Under the pieces are notes generated by a model. That model was not told the DNA's origin. It searched no databases and saw only the letters and a list, made by a program, of their open reading frames with translations. DNA of 46,476 bases from JBNKLG01 sp050292235. Lineage in GTDB: Bacteria > Pseudomonadota > Gammaproteobacteria > Chromatiales > Chromatiaceae. The stretch covers positions 1 to 46,476 of the forward strand of contig JBNKLG010000011.1 in the NCBI GenBank assembly GCA_050292235.1. The letters run 5' to 3'. Shown piece after piece: positions 7,720-15,294 of the stretch (position 1 is the first letter of the stretch; every line of letters begins with the position of its first letter). Both the position numbers and the translations under genes were made by a program.

Positions 7720-8766
7720 ATGAAAAAGACCCTTATCTCTCTCTCCCTGGCCGCTCTCTTTGGCAGCAGCGCAGCTTTCGCTGAAGACATCACCATTTAC
7801 GGTTCCATGCACTACTCTCTGGACTACGTCACCGCAGATCCTGGTTTCGCCGACGATGGCGACTGGGCTACCGGTGTTAACCGCGCCAGCTTCATTGGTG
7901 TCAAAGGATCTGAAGATCTGGGCAACGGTCTCAAGGCCATCTTCAAGATCGAATCCAACATCAATGGCGCAGTTGGCAGTTGGAACACTTATGCTGGCCT
8001 GACTGGTGATTGGGGTACCGTGATCATGGGTCAGCATGATACCCCCTACCTCATCTCTACCGAAGGCATGGATCTTTTTGTCGATACCGTTGCGGATTAC
8101 AACGCCGTCATGGGTACTGCGAATGGCGGGGTTGCTTTCAATAATGTAGCGCCACAAACCATCGCCTACATCTCTCCGAATATGAGCGGCCTGACCATTG
8201 CCGCCGCCCTGGTCAGCACCTCTCTGGATGAGGGCGCTGGCAATGAGGAAACTGAGGGCGCCAGTGTTGCCGCCATGTATTCCAATAATGGCTTGTACGC
8301 CACTTTGGCCTGGGAAGGCTTTAATGATGGCGCCAATGCACTTGGCTGTGGCTTAGGCATCGGTGTTTGTGGTACTGGCGGCAGCGACGCCTGGAAAGGT
8401 GGGCTTGGATATTCCAACGACCAGTTCAGCCTGGGCTTTGTTTACGAAAATATCGATGCGGGCGCCCTGGACCAAGACAACTGGTTGATCAATGGTTCCT
8501 ACACTTTTGGCAACAACGTGCTTAAAGCCGAATACGGTGAGTCCGACGTTAACATCGTCAACGCTGATTATGACTTCTGGGCCGTTGGACTGGATCACAA
8601 TCTGAGCAAACGTACCAAAGTCTATGCCCTTTATACTTCTCTGGACAATGATACAGCAGGCGCTGGCGGCCTCAATGCTGGTAGCGACGTCGGTAGTGTG
8701 CATTACACAACTGGTGCGGGCGTTGACCGTGATGCCTTTTCTGTAGGCATCATCCACAACTTTTGA
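7720..8766 (+). CDS. Gram-negative general porin
   Basis: Outer-membrane diffusion channel, 348 residues. Residues 1-21 form a signal peptide ending AAFA, followed by EDITIYGSMHYSLDYV, the usual first strand of 16-stranded porins of the Porin_4 family. The sequence alternates short amphipathic strands and ends in HNF; a terminal Phe is the BAM recognition signal. A strong intrinsic terminator follows. It is monocistronic, with a roughly 250-base upstream region shared with divergent trpC. Solute specificity cannot be read from sequence. Confidence 0.93.
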   Translation: MKKTLISLSLAALFGSSAAFAEDITIYGSMHYSLDYVTADPGFADDGDWATGVNRASFIGVKGSEDLGNGLKAIFKIESNINGAVGSWNTYAGLTGDWGTVIMGQHDTPYLISTEGMDLFVDTVADYNAVMGTANGGVAFNNVAPQTIAYISPNMSGLTIAAALVSTSLDEGAGNEETEGASVAAMYSNNGLYATLAWEGFNDGANALGCGLGIGVCGTGGSDAWKGGLGYSNDQFSLGFVYENIDAGALDQDNWLINGSYTFGNNVLKAEYGESDVNIVNADYDFWAVGLDHNLSKRTKVYALYTSLDNDTAGAGGLNAGSDVGSVHYTTGAGVDRDAFSVGIIHNF

Positions 8767-8795
8767 TCATCGATTTCAATCAATAGCATGAATAG

Positions 8796-8820
8796 AGGCG
8801 GCCTAGGCCGCCTTTATTTT
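8796..8820 (+). terminator. Terminator of the porin gene
   Basis: Perfect 18-bp palindrome AGGCGGCCTAGGCCGCCT (8796-8813) followed by TTATTTT. It lies 29 bases after the porin stop. Confidence 0.9.
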
Positions 8821-8957
8821 TGCCTGTTTATTTGCCCCAGTTTGCCCGCAAATCTGCTACTTTTTAGATCAAGCGTTTCAGATGAGGATCACCCTTTTCT
8901 GTAAAACATTTCAGTTATACTCCGAAAAAATGAATGCCACAGTGGAAGGAGAAAGCC

Positions 8958-9890
8958 ATGGGCGTCTTTATGATCGTATTGGTAGTGCTGGCTGCCATCA
9001 TTGTGGTACTCGGCGTCAAGCGTGTACCCCAGGGACACGAATACACGGTCGAGCGCTTTGGCCGCTACACCAAAACTCTAGCACCAGGTCTCAGTCTGAT
9101 CATGCCGGTGATCGATACCATCGGCGCCAAGGTCAATATGATGGAGACGGTGCTGGATGTCCCCTCGCAAGAGATCATCACCAAAGACAATGCCATGGTG
9201 CAGGTAGATGGCGTGGTTTTTTTTCAGGTACTGGACGCCGCCAAGTCCGCCTATGAGGTAAATAACCTTCAATATGCCATTCTCAATTTGACCATGACCA
9301 ATATCCGTACCGTCATGGGCTCCATGGATCTGGACGAGGTGCTCTCAGAGCGTGATCAGATCAATTCACGACTGCTGACCGTTGTCGATGAAGCCACAAC
9401 CCCATGGGGCGTCAAAGTCACCCGTATCGAGATCAAGGACATCAAGCCTCCGCGGGACCTGGTCGATTCTATGGCTCGTCAGATGAAAGCAGAGCGGGAA
9501 AAACGCGCTGCCATTCTGGAAGCCGAAGGGGAGCGCCAATCGGAAATCCTGGCTGCGGAAGGGAAAAAACGGGCTGCTATTTTGGAAGCCGAAGGGGAGA
9601 AAGAGGCTGCCTTCCGCGAAGCTGAGGCACGGGAACGTTTGGCCGAGGCTGAGGCCAAGGCGACCATGATGGTCTCCCAGGCCATTGCCAAGGGCGATAT
9701 CAACGCCATCAACTACTTTGTCGCTCAGAAATACACCGAAGCCCTGCGCGACATCGGCAGCGCCGAAAACCAGAAAATCATCATGATGCCACTGGAAGCC
9801 TCCAGCCTGATTGGCAGTATTGCCGGAATCAGTGAACTGGCCAAGCACGCCCTTTCCAAAAATACCGCCAATATTGAGGATGACGCCTAA
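8958..9890 (+). CDS. qmcA: SPFH/stomatin-like membrane protease partner (QmcA family)
   Basis: 310-residue SPFH protein. An N-terminal membrane anchor (residues 1-20) is followed by the PHB/SPFH domain with VPQGHEYTVERFGRY and IEIKDIKPPRDL. Next comes a charged alpha-helical stretch with near-repeats of RAAILEAEGE and EILAAEGK, forming a coiled coil, then a C-terminal oligomerisation region. E. coli QmcA forms large membrane assemblies linked to FtsH. The ATG follows GGAAGGAG; the longer frame upstream lacks this. A -10-like TATACT is at 8916-8921. It overlaps the NfeD gene by one base, the usual pairing of these families. Confidence 0.93.
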   Translation: MGVFMIVLVVLAAIIVVLGVKRVPQGHEYTVERFGRYTKTLAPGLSLIMPVIDTIGAKVNMMETVLDVPSQEIITKDNAMVQVDGVVFFQVLDAAKSAYEVNNLQYAILNLTMTNIRTVMGSMDLDEVLSERDQINSRLLTVVDEATTPWGVKVTRIEIKDIKPPRDLVDSMARQMKAEREKRAAILEAEGERQSEILAAEGKKRAAILEAEGEKEAAFREAEARERLAEAEAKATMMVSQAIAKGDINAINYFVAQKYTEALRDIGSAENQKIIMMPLEASSLIGSIAGISELAKHALSKNTANIEDDA

Positions 9891-10345
9891 TGCCCTGGTT
9901 TGAACAGGCCACCGCCTGGCACTGGTGGATACTGGGCGTGGTCTTTATTATTTTGGAGATCTTTTCCCCTGCCGCCTTCTTTCTCTGGCTCGGCATTGCA
10001 GCAGGCTTGGTCGGTTTTGTACTGCTGGGCATTCCTGACCTTAGCTGGGAGTATCAACTGCTGGCTTTTGCAATTTTTAGCATGGTCAGCATTTTGCTCT
10101 CGCGCCGCTATCTGGATACACACCCCATTCAAACCGATCAGCCCAAACTGAATCGGCGAGGTGAGCAATATATCAACCGTGTCTTCACCCTGGAAGAACC
10201 TGTCGTGGACGGTTTTGGCAAAATCCGTGTGGACGACAGCACTTGGAAAGTCGAGGGCAATGACTGCCCTGTCGGCACCAAGGTCAGAGTCACCGGCGTC
10301 AATGGCGTGGTGCTCCAAATTGAACCTCTAACAGCGACAACCTAA
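9890..10345 (+). CDS. NfeD-family membrane protein
   Basis: 151 residues: two to three N-terminal membrane segments (about residues 10-75), then a small OB-fold NfeDC domain with GRIRVDDSTWKVEG-like sequence (here FGKIRVDDSTWKVEGNDCP). This is the short NfeD1b/YbbJ type without a ClpP-like protease domain. It works with the SPFH partner encoded directly upstream, and the TAATG junction implies translational coupling. The role in membrane quality control is inferred from the family. Confidence 0.92.
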   Translation: MPWFEQATAWHWWILGVVFIILEIFSPAAFFLWLGIAAGLVGFVLLGIPDLSWEYQLLAFAIFSMVSILLSRRYLDTHPIQTDQPKLNRRGEQYINRVFTLEEPVVDGFGKIRVDDSTWKVEGNDCPVGTKVRVTGVNGVVLQIEPLTATT

Positions 10346-10363
10346 GAACATCAGGAACCCAAG

Positions 10364-11503
10364 ATGTCTGACGAGTCCTACATATACATCAAGCTCACTG
10401 GCCGGCTGAAAGACGGTCATGATATGGATAAAGCCCTTGAAATTCTCTCCAGGGTCTTCCATATCCCCAAAGAAAAAGGACGGGATTTTTTTCAAGGCAC
10501 CCCCACCACAATCAAGAAGAAACTACCCCCAGATGCTGCCAAAAAGGTACTGGCCCACCTCAAGCGTGCCGGGGTCGAAGCCGAGGGAGAATCGCCTGAA
10601 GATGAACTTGAACTGAGTCTGGAACTGATTGAGGATACGACCACACCCCCGGCTCCAGAAACCACTACTGTTTCGGACGAGGTACCTGAAGAAGAAGACG
10701 CTGATACCCTGGAAGAGGAGCACTCTGCACCCAAAATCCAGAAAAAAGAGCCGCAGGATTACGATTTAATCCCTATGGAAAAAGAGAGAGCGGAAACTGC
10801 CAACCACAAGACGGAAGAGTACGATAACCTCATAGTCGAAAACCCTTATCAAGCAGGCGACCAGGAAAACGAAGACAACAACACCCAGCCACCACCGCCT
10901 CCTGGTTCAGAATCAGACTCGGTCGAATCTCACGACGATGTCGACATGATGCCCCAACCGACCATCGCTTTCACACCGCCCCGCCCCGATTACTCTGAAG
11001 TGGTGAATGAAGACGAATTTGCCGATGAATCCCTGCCTGCTTCTACGGATGCACACTCCCACCTGCCTCTCATACCGCTTATTGGTGGCGTGTTACTGAT
11101 CACTCTGGCCATAGCCAGCTATTTCTTATTTTTCTCAGAAGAGCCCGCACCCGCCCCAGTCACTGTGCAGCCACCTCCTAACCCCCCCAAAAATCCAAAC
11201 CAAATAGCTCGCGCTAAACCAACGGCCGAGTTTGCGGAATCCGAACAATCTCTGGCACAGCTGAAGCTTCAGTCCTTAGCGAAAAATGTCAAACTTTGGA
11301 TGATTCAATTTGGTGGCAATAACGACAGCCGACAGGTCAATATCGATCGACTCATCAGAGACATTGGCGTAACTGAGGCTGATCTGACTGACCCATGGGG
11401 CAGCCGCATTCTTTACCAACCAACAGATGATGGCTTTATCATCAGCTCACCTGGACCAGATAAGCAACCGGGCACCGCTGATGATATCCAGTTAAAAAAC
11501 TAG
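10364..11503 (+). CDS. Membrane protein with pseudopilin-like C-terminal segment
   Basis: 379 residues, function unknown. Residues 1-75 form a compact basic domain (SYIYIKLTGRL ... TTIKKKLPPDAAKKVLAHLKRAG) resembling a small module found at the N-terminus of various gammaproteobacterial membrane proteins (recalled, not searched). An acidic, low-complexity linker follows to about residue 225. A single membrane helix LPLIPLIGGVLLITLAIASY comes next, then a Pro-rich spacer. The C-terminal 60 residues contain DPWGSRILY and SSPGPDKQPGTADDI, like the calcium-binding C-terminus of the major pseudopilin GspG. There is no pilin leader peptide. Topology is probably N-in, C-periplasmic. It lies 18 bases after nfeD with an AGGAA ribosome site and may belong to that operon. 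Confidence 0.75.
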   Translation: MSDESYIYIKLTGRLKDGHDMDKALEILSRVFHIPKEKGRDFFQGTPTTIKKKLPPDAAKKVLAHLKRAGVEAEGESPEDELELSLELIEDTTTPPAPETTTVSDEVPEEEDADTLEEEHSAPKIQKKEPQDYDLIPMEKERAETANHKTEEYDNLIVENPYQAGDQENEDNNTQPPPPPGSESDSVESHDDVDMMPQPTIAFTPPRPDYSEVVNEDEFADESLPASTDAHSHLPLIPLIGGVLLITLAIASYFLFFSEEPAPAPVTVQPPPNPPKNPNQIARAKPTAEFAESEQSLAQLKLQSLAKNVKLWMIQFGGNNDSRQVNIDRLIRDIGVTEADLTDPWGSRILYQPTDDGFIISSPGPDKQPGTADDIQLKN

Positions 11504-11888
11504 GTGGCCAACAGGCCAGCAAAATACCCCTATGCCCATGAGGAAACAGACCAGCACTGACCAGCCATTTCTCGCCGGCACCCCTTGTGGTCCATCAGCC
11601 TGCTAACTTTGTTCTACCAGATTAAAGCTGTTGATCCACATAGTCTTTACCCTATCAAACAAAGGCTGCCCTGCTACTGCAAAAAACCTGAAGCGTAAAA
11701 AGCCTGAGGTCTATTGCTGCCGTGTTTATAAGAGAAAAATGATACAGGTGTAATCTGTGCCAAGTTATCTATTCAACCTGATGAAAATCCGTTGGATTCT
11801 TTTTAATTTCGCTGTTAGGATTGATATAAATCAAGGCGGATTCCACCGCAGACGTTGCACTATTACAACAAAATAAAGAGACGCCACC
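11504..11888 (+). other. Intergenic region upstream of the FadL-type gene
   Basis: 385 bases without a convincing gene. The only clear element is the FNR-type box at 11821-11834. No intrinsic terminator for the preceding gene was recognised; the small TGGCC/GGCCA hairpin at its start has no T-run. The sequence is more AT-rich toward the FadL-type gene, as expected of a promoter. Confidence 0.7.
11821..11834 (+). promoter_or_regulatory. FNR/ANR box upstream of the FadL-type porin
   Basis: TTGATATAAATCAA is a perfect match to the FNR/ANR consensus TTGAT-N4-ATCAA. Its centre is 61 bases before the ATG. Weak -10-like sequences (CACTAT 11858-11863 or TATTAC 11861-11866) lie 30-34 bases downstream of the centre, near class II activator spacing. 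This suggests oxygen-dependent control. Confidence 0.7.
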
Positions 11889-13304
11889 ATGAAAAAACAA
11901 CTTCTCTCGTTCTTTGGGCTGGCCACCAGCCTGGTTTCCACCTCAGCTCTGGCCACCAACGGCATGATGTTGGAAGGCTATGGAGCTCGAGCCACTGCCC
12001 TGGGCGGTGCTGGCATAGCCATCGATAATGGTAATTCTAATGCCATGACCAATCCGGCCAACCTGAGCTTGATGGAGGAGAACAGTCAACGCTTTGGAAT
12101 TGGCCTCCGGGCTTTGGGACCTAAGGTCAACTCTGCCGTTCCGGGGTTTGGTATCTCTTCGAATTCTGAGGGCACTGCCTACTACATGCCTTCTATCTCT
12201 TATATGCGCAAAGATAACGGCATCAGCTATGGTGCAGCGATCCTCGCCCATGGCGGTATGGGTACCGAATATGGCAACAGTTCTGCCCTCTTTGCTGGCG
12301 GGTTCAACAGCGTGGGTGGCTTGACCGCACTGAGTGGCGAGAACATCCGGTCTGAAGTGGGTGTTGGCAGCCTGATGTTCCCAATCAGCGTTCAGGTCAA
12401 TGATCGCTTGCGAGTCGGTGGTTCCATCGATTTTGTTTGGGCCTCCATGGATCTGCAGATGGATATGGATGGCACCCAGTTCGCCAATCTCTATGGTGGA
12501 AATGGCGGTAGCATTGGTGGCAGCATGCGGCCGATCATGGGTGCAGTTCTGGGTGGTACGACCCTCAACTGGGGACGTTTTAATTTCTCTGACGGCAGTG
12601 ATTTTACCGGTGAAGCCACTGCCACCGGCTGGGATGGCAAAATTGGCCTGGCCTTTGACGTCAATGATCGCCTGACCCTGGGTCTGACCTACCGCTCCAA
12701 AACCTTTTTGGACGACATGACCACCCATAATGCCACCATGCAGATGAACACGACCGCTTATGGCACAACCACCATGAAGGGTGATCTCAAGGTCGTTGAC
12801 TTCGAATGGCCGGAACAGTACGGCATCGGCGCCGCCTTCAAGGCAAACGACAAGCTGACTCTCGTCGGTGAAGTCAAATACATCGGCTGGGCCGATGTCA
12901 TGGATTCTTTCAAAATGCACTTCACCCCAAATAGCACCAGCACACCCATCCCTGGGCTGGTTGGATCAACTCTGGAAGTCACCATGGATCAAAAATGGGA
13001 TGACCAAATCGTCTATTCCATGGGCGCAGAATATGAGGCAACACCCAAGGTAACCCTGCGTGCTGGTCTCAACCTGTCAGACAACCCAATCCCCAACGAT
13101 TTCGTCAATCCGCTGTTCCCTGCCATCGTAAAAAATCATGTCACTGGTGGCTTTGGTTACAAAATCTCAGACAACAGCAAGGTCGGCATGTCCTTCACCT
13201 ATGCACCAAAAGTGAAGGTCACAGGCTCTGGTGCACTGAACAATGGAGTAGAGATTGCCCACAGCCAGTTTAACTGGGCCTTGAATTACGCTTATTCTTT
13301 TTAA
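11889..13304 (+). CDS. FadL/OmpP1/TodX-type outer-membrane transporter
   Basis: 471 residues. The signal peptide ends at residue 22 (STSALA), and the mature start TNGMMLEGYGARATALGGAG is the hatch-domain start typical of FadL proteins. NPA occurs in AMTNPANLSL, and the protein ends with YAYSF. Family members form 14-stranded barrels importing long-chain fatty acids or hydrophobic compounds; the substrate here is unknown. It is monocistronic: an FNR-type box lies upstream and an intrinsic terminator downstream. No beta-oxidation genes are nearby. Confidence 0.93.
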   Translation: MKKQLLSFFGLATSLVSTSALATNGMMLEGYGARATALGGAGIAIDNGNSNAMTNPANLSLMEENSQRFGIGLRALGPKVNSAVPGFGISSNSEGTAYYMPSISYMRKDNGISYGAAILAHGGMGTEYGNSSALFAGGFNSVGGLTALSGENIRSEVGVGSLMFPISVQVNDRLRVGGSIDFVWASMDLQMDMDGTQFANLYGGNGGSIGGSMRPIMGAVLGGTTLNWGRFNFSDGSDFTGEATATGWDGKIGLAFDVNDRLTLGLTYRSKTFLDDMTTHNATMQMNTTAYGTTTMKGDLKVVDFEWPEQYGIGAAFKANDKLTLVGEVKYIGWADVMDSFKMHFTPNSTSTPIPGLVGSTLEVTMDQKWDDQIVYSMGAEYEATPKVTLRAGLNLSDNPIPNDFVNPLFPAIVKNHVTGGFGYKISDNSKVGMSFTYAPKVKVTGSGALNNGVEIAHSQFNWALNYAYSF

Positions 13305-13318
13305 GCAGCCGCTTAAGC

Positions 13319-13357
13319 AACCCCATGGTCAATTCAGTTTGGCCCTGGGGTTTTTTT
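13319..13357 (+). terminator. Terminator of the FadL-type gene
   Basis: AACCCCA (13319-13325) pairs with TGGGGTT (13346-13352), and the stem runs into a T7 tract at 13351-13357. The 20-base loop may fold further through GGTC/GGCC bases. Confidence 0.82.
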
Positions 13358-13378
13358 ATGGGTAAGGAGATATAACTC

Positions 13379-13822
13379 ATGGATTATCTACGTTGGACAC
13401 TAACGCTTCTGATCCTCGCTATGCCACTCCCAACCCTTGCCCAGCTTTACAAATGGACTGACGAACATGGCAAAGTCCATTTCTCTGATCATCCGCACCA
13501 GAGCGGAGACCAACCTATTGAACTCAGGAACACCATCGGCAGCAAAAACCCGGTCCCCACGGAAGCCCCACAGCATATTGATCGCGATCACCTGTTAAAG
13601 GAATTCGAATACGATCGACAGAAAAAGGCTGAAAAAAAGGCCCAGAAGGCGGCCGAGCGGGCCAAACGTAAGAGATATTGTGCCCAATTAGATCGTCAGC
13701 GCAAAGCCTACAACAAGTACAGTCATCTCGTCGAAGTAGATGGTAACGGCCACCGTACCTACTTAGACAAAGATGCAGAAATCGCCAAACTCGACCAACT
13801 GTACCGCCAATATTGCCGATAA
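13379..13822 (+). CDS. DUF4124 domain-containing exported protein
   Basis: 147 residues. Signal peptide (residues 1-21, ending LAQ), then the DUF4124 motif LYKWTDEHGKVHFSDHP. The second half is a highly charged, Lys/Arg/Ala-rich helix (QKKAEKKAQKAAERAKRKR) and a short C-terminal segment with two cysteines. DUF4124 proteins are common periplasmic proteins of unknown role in gammaproteobacteria. The start has a strong AAGGAGAT Shine-Dalgarno. It converges on agcS. Confidence 0.88.
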   Translation: MDYLRWTLTLLILAMPLPTLAQLYKWTDEHGKVHFSDHPHQSGDQPIELRNTIGSKNPVPTEAPQHIDRDHLLKEFEYDRQKKAEKKAQKAAERAKRKRYCAQLDRQRKAYNKYSHLVEVDGNGHRTYLDKDAEIAKLDQLYRQYCR

Positions 13823-13844
13823 GCTGACCGAGGATCGTTCAGAC

Positions 13845-15239
13845 TCAGTCTCTGAGGCCCCGGGTCAACCGAAAGACCACCGGACTCAACAGTAGCAGCC
13901 CAATCAGATTGGGAATGGCCATCATGGCATTCAGCGTATCAGCCACCAGCCAGGCAAAATCGAACTTCATCACGGCGCCAACCGGAATGGCTATTACCCA
14001 TAAGAGGCGGAAAGGCAAAATGGCGTGAACACCAAAAAGGTATTCCACGCACCGTTCACCATAGAGGCTCCAGCCCAGAATGGTGGTAAAGGCAAAGATC
14101 ACCAGGCCAAAGGCCACGACAAAGCCACCCACAAAGGGCAAGGCATCACTGAATGCGGCGGTGGAAAGCTCAGCCCCTTTGAGACCGGAATCCCACTGGC
14201 CCGAAATCATGATGACCAGCGCAGTAATGGTACAGATCACCAGAGTATCGATAAAGGTACCCAGCATCGCCACATGGCCCTGGCGCACAGGATCCTGGGT
14301 TTGGGCTGCGGCATGGGCGATGGGCGCCGAACCCAGGCCAGCCTCGTTGGAGAAGACCCCCCTTGCCACCCCCTGCTGAATAGCGAGCATGACGGTCGCA
14401 CCAACAAAGCCGCCCGTCGCTGCCTGTGAGGAGAAAGCCGCGTCGAAGATCATCCCAAAGGCATGGGGCACCGCAGAGAGATTGGCAAAGATCACCACCA
14501 ATCCACCCAGCACATAGATGGCAGCCATGAGAGGCACCAGCTTGCCGGCGACCTGGGCAATGCGACGAATGCCTCCGATCAAGACCAGAAACACCAACAC
14601 CATCATCAGCAGGCCTGCCAGAAACTTCATGGGATCGGTCTCAAGGCCCATTGGCCCCGTCAGCGACAAAATCGGCCCCGCCAGCCACTGCGGTAGCGGC
14701 ACATGGGCCGCCAAGGCACCGGCCACCGAGTTGGACTGCACCATGTTACCGATACCGAAACCGGCCAGGGCACCAAAGACAGCAAAGACCACCCCCAGCC
14801 AGCCCCAGCCTTCGCCCAGGCCATTCTTGATGTAGTACATGGGGCCGCCTACGTGATTGCCTATTTCATCTACTTCGCGGTATTTGACGGCCAGCACAGC
14901 CTCAGCGTATTTGGTGGCCATGCCCACCAGAGCAGTACACCACATCCAGAAAACCGCCCCAGGGCCACCCACGGCAATGGCCGTACCGACTCCGGCAATG
15001 TTGCCGGTGCCCACAGTAGCAGACAGTGATGTCATGAGCGCATTGAAGGGAGAGATATCGCCCTCCTCCTCAGAGCGGCGCCCCTGCCACAAAAGGCGAA
15101 AGGCCCGAGGAATATGGCGTAGGGGCATGAAGCTCAGGCCTGCCATCAGATAGAAACCCGTGCCCAGGATCAACAACAGCATGAAAGGGCCCCAGACAAT
15201 GCCATTAAGCGCCTTCACCAACTCATGAATGCCTTCCAT
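13845..15239 (-). CDS. Sodium:alanine/glycine symporter (AgcS family)
   Basis: Inner-membrane Na+-coupled amino-acid importer, 464 residues with about 11 hydrophobic segments. The family signature SATVGTGNIAGVGTAIAVGG and the FSNEAGLGSAPIAHA loop are present. The start ATG has a GAGGGG ribosome site. It lies 55 bases downstream of valS on the same strand and may be cotranscribed. The exact amino acid (alanine or glycine) cannot be decided from sequence. Confidence 0.93.
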   Translation of the reverse strand: MEGIHELVKALNGIVWGPFMLLLILGTGFYLMAGLSFMPLRHIPRAFRLLWQGRRSEEEGDISPFNALMTSLSATVGTGNIAGVGTAIAVGGPGAVFWMWCTALVGMATKYAEAVLAVKYREVDEIGNHVGGPMYYIKNGLGEGWGWLGVVFAVFGALAGFGIGNMVQSNSVAGALAAHVPLPQWLAGPILSLTGPMGLETDPMKFLAGLLMMVLVFLVLIGGIRRIAQVAGKLVPLMAAIYVLGGLVVIFANLSAVPHAFGMIFDAAFSSQAATGGFVGATVMLAIQQGVARGVFSNEAGLGSAPIAHAAAQTQDPVRQGHVAMLGTFIDTLVICTITALVIMISGQWDSGLKGAELSTAAFSDALPFVGGFVVAFGLVIFAFTTILGWSLYGERCVEYLFGVHAILPFRLLWVIAIPVGAVMKFDFAWLVADTLNAMMAIPNLIGLLLLSPVVFRLTRGLRD

Positions 15240-15294
15240 CGATACCCCTCAATTTCAGATGTGGTTTGGTTGATGATGCCATGCCAAACATCAT

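Noticed and set aside
11943..12920. 325-codon open frame antisense to the FadL-type gene
   Set aside because: The sense gene has a signal peptide, family motifs and a terminator; the antisense frame has none.
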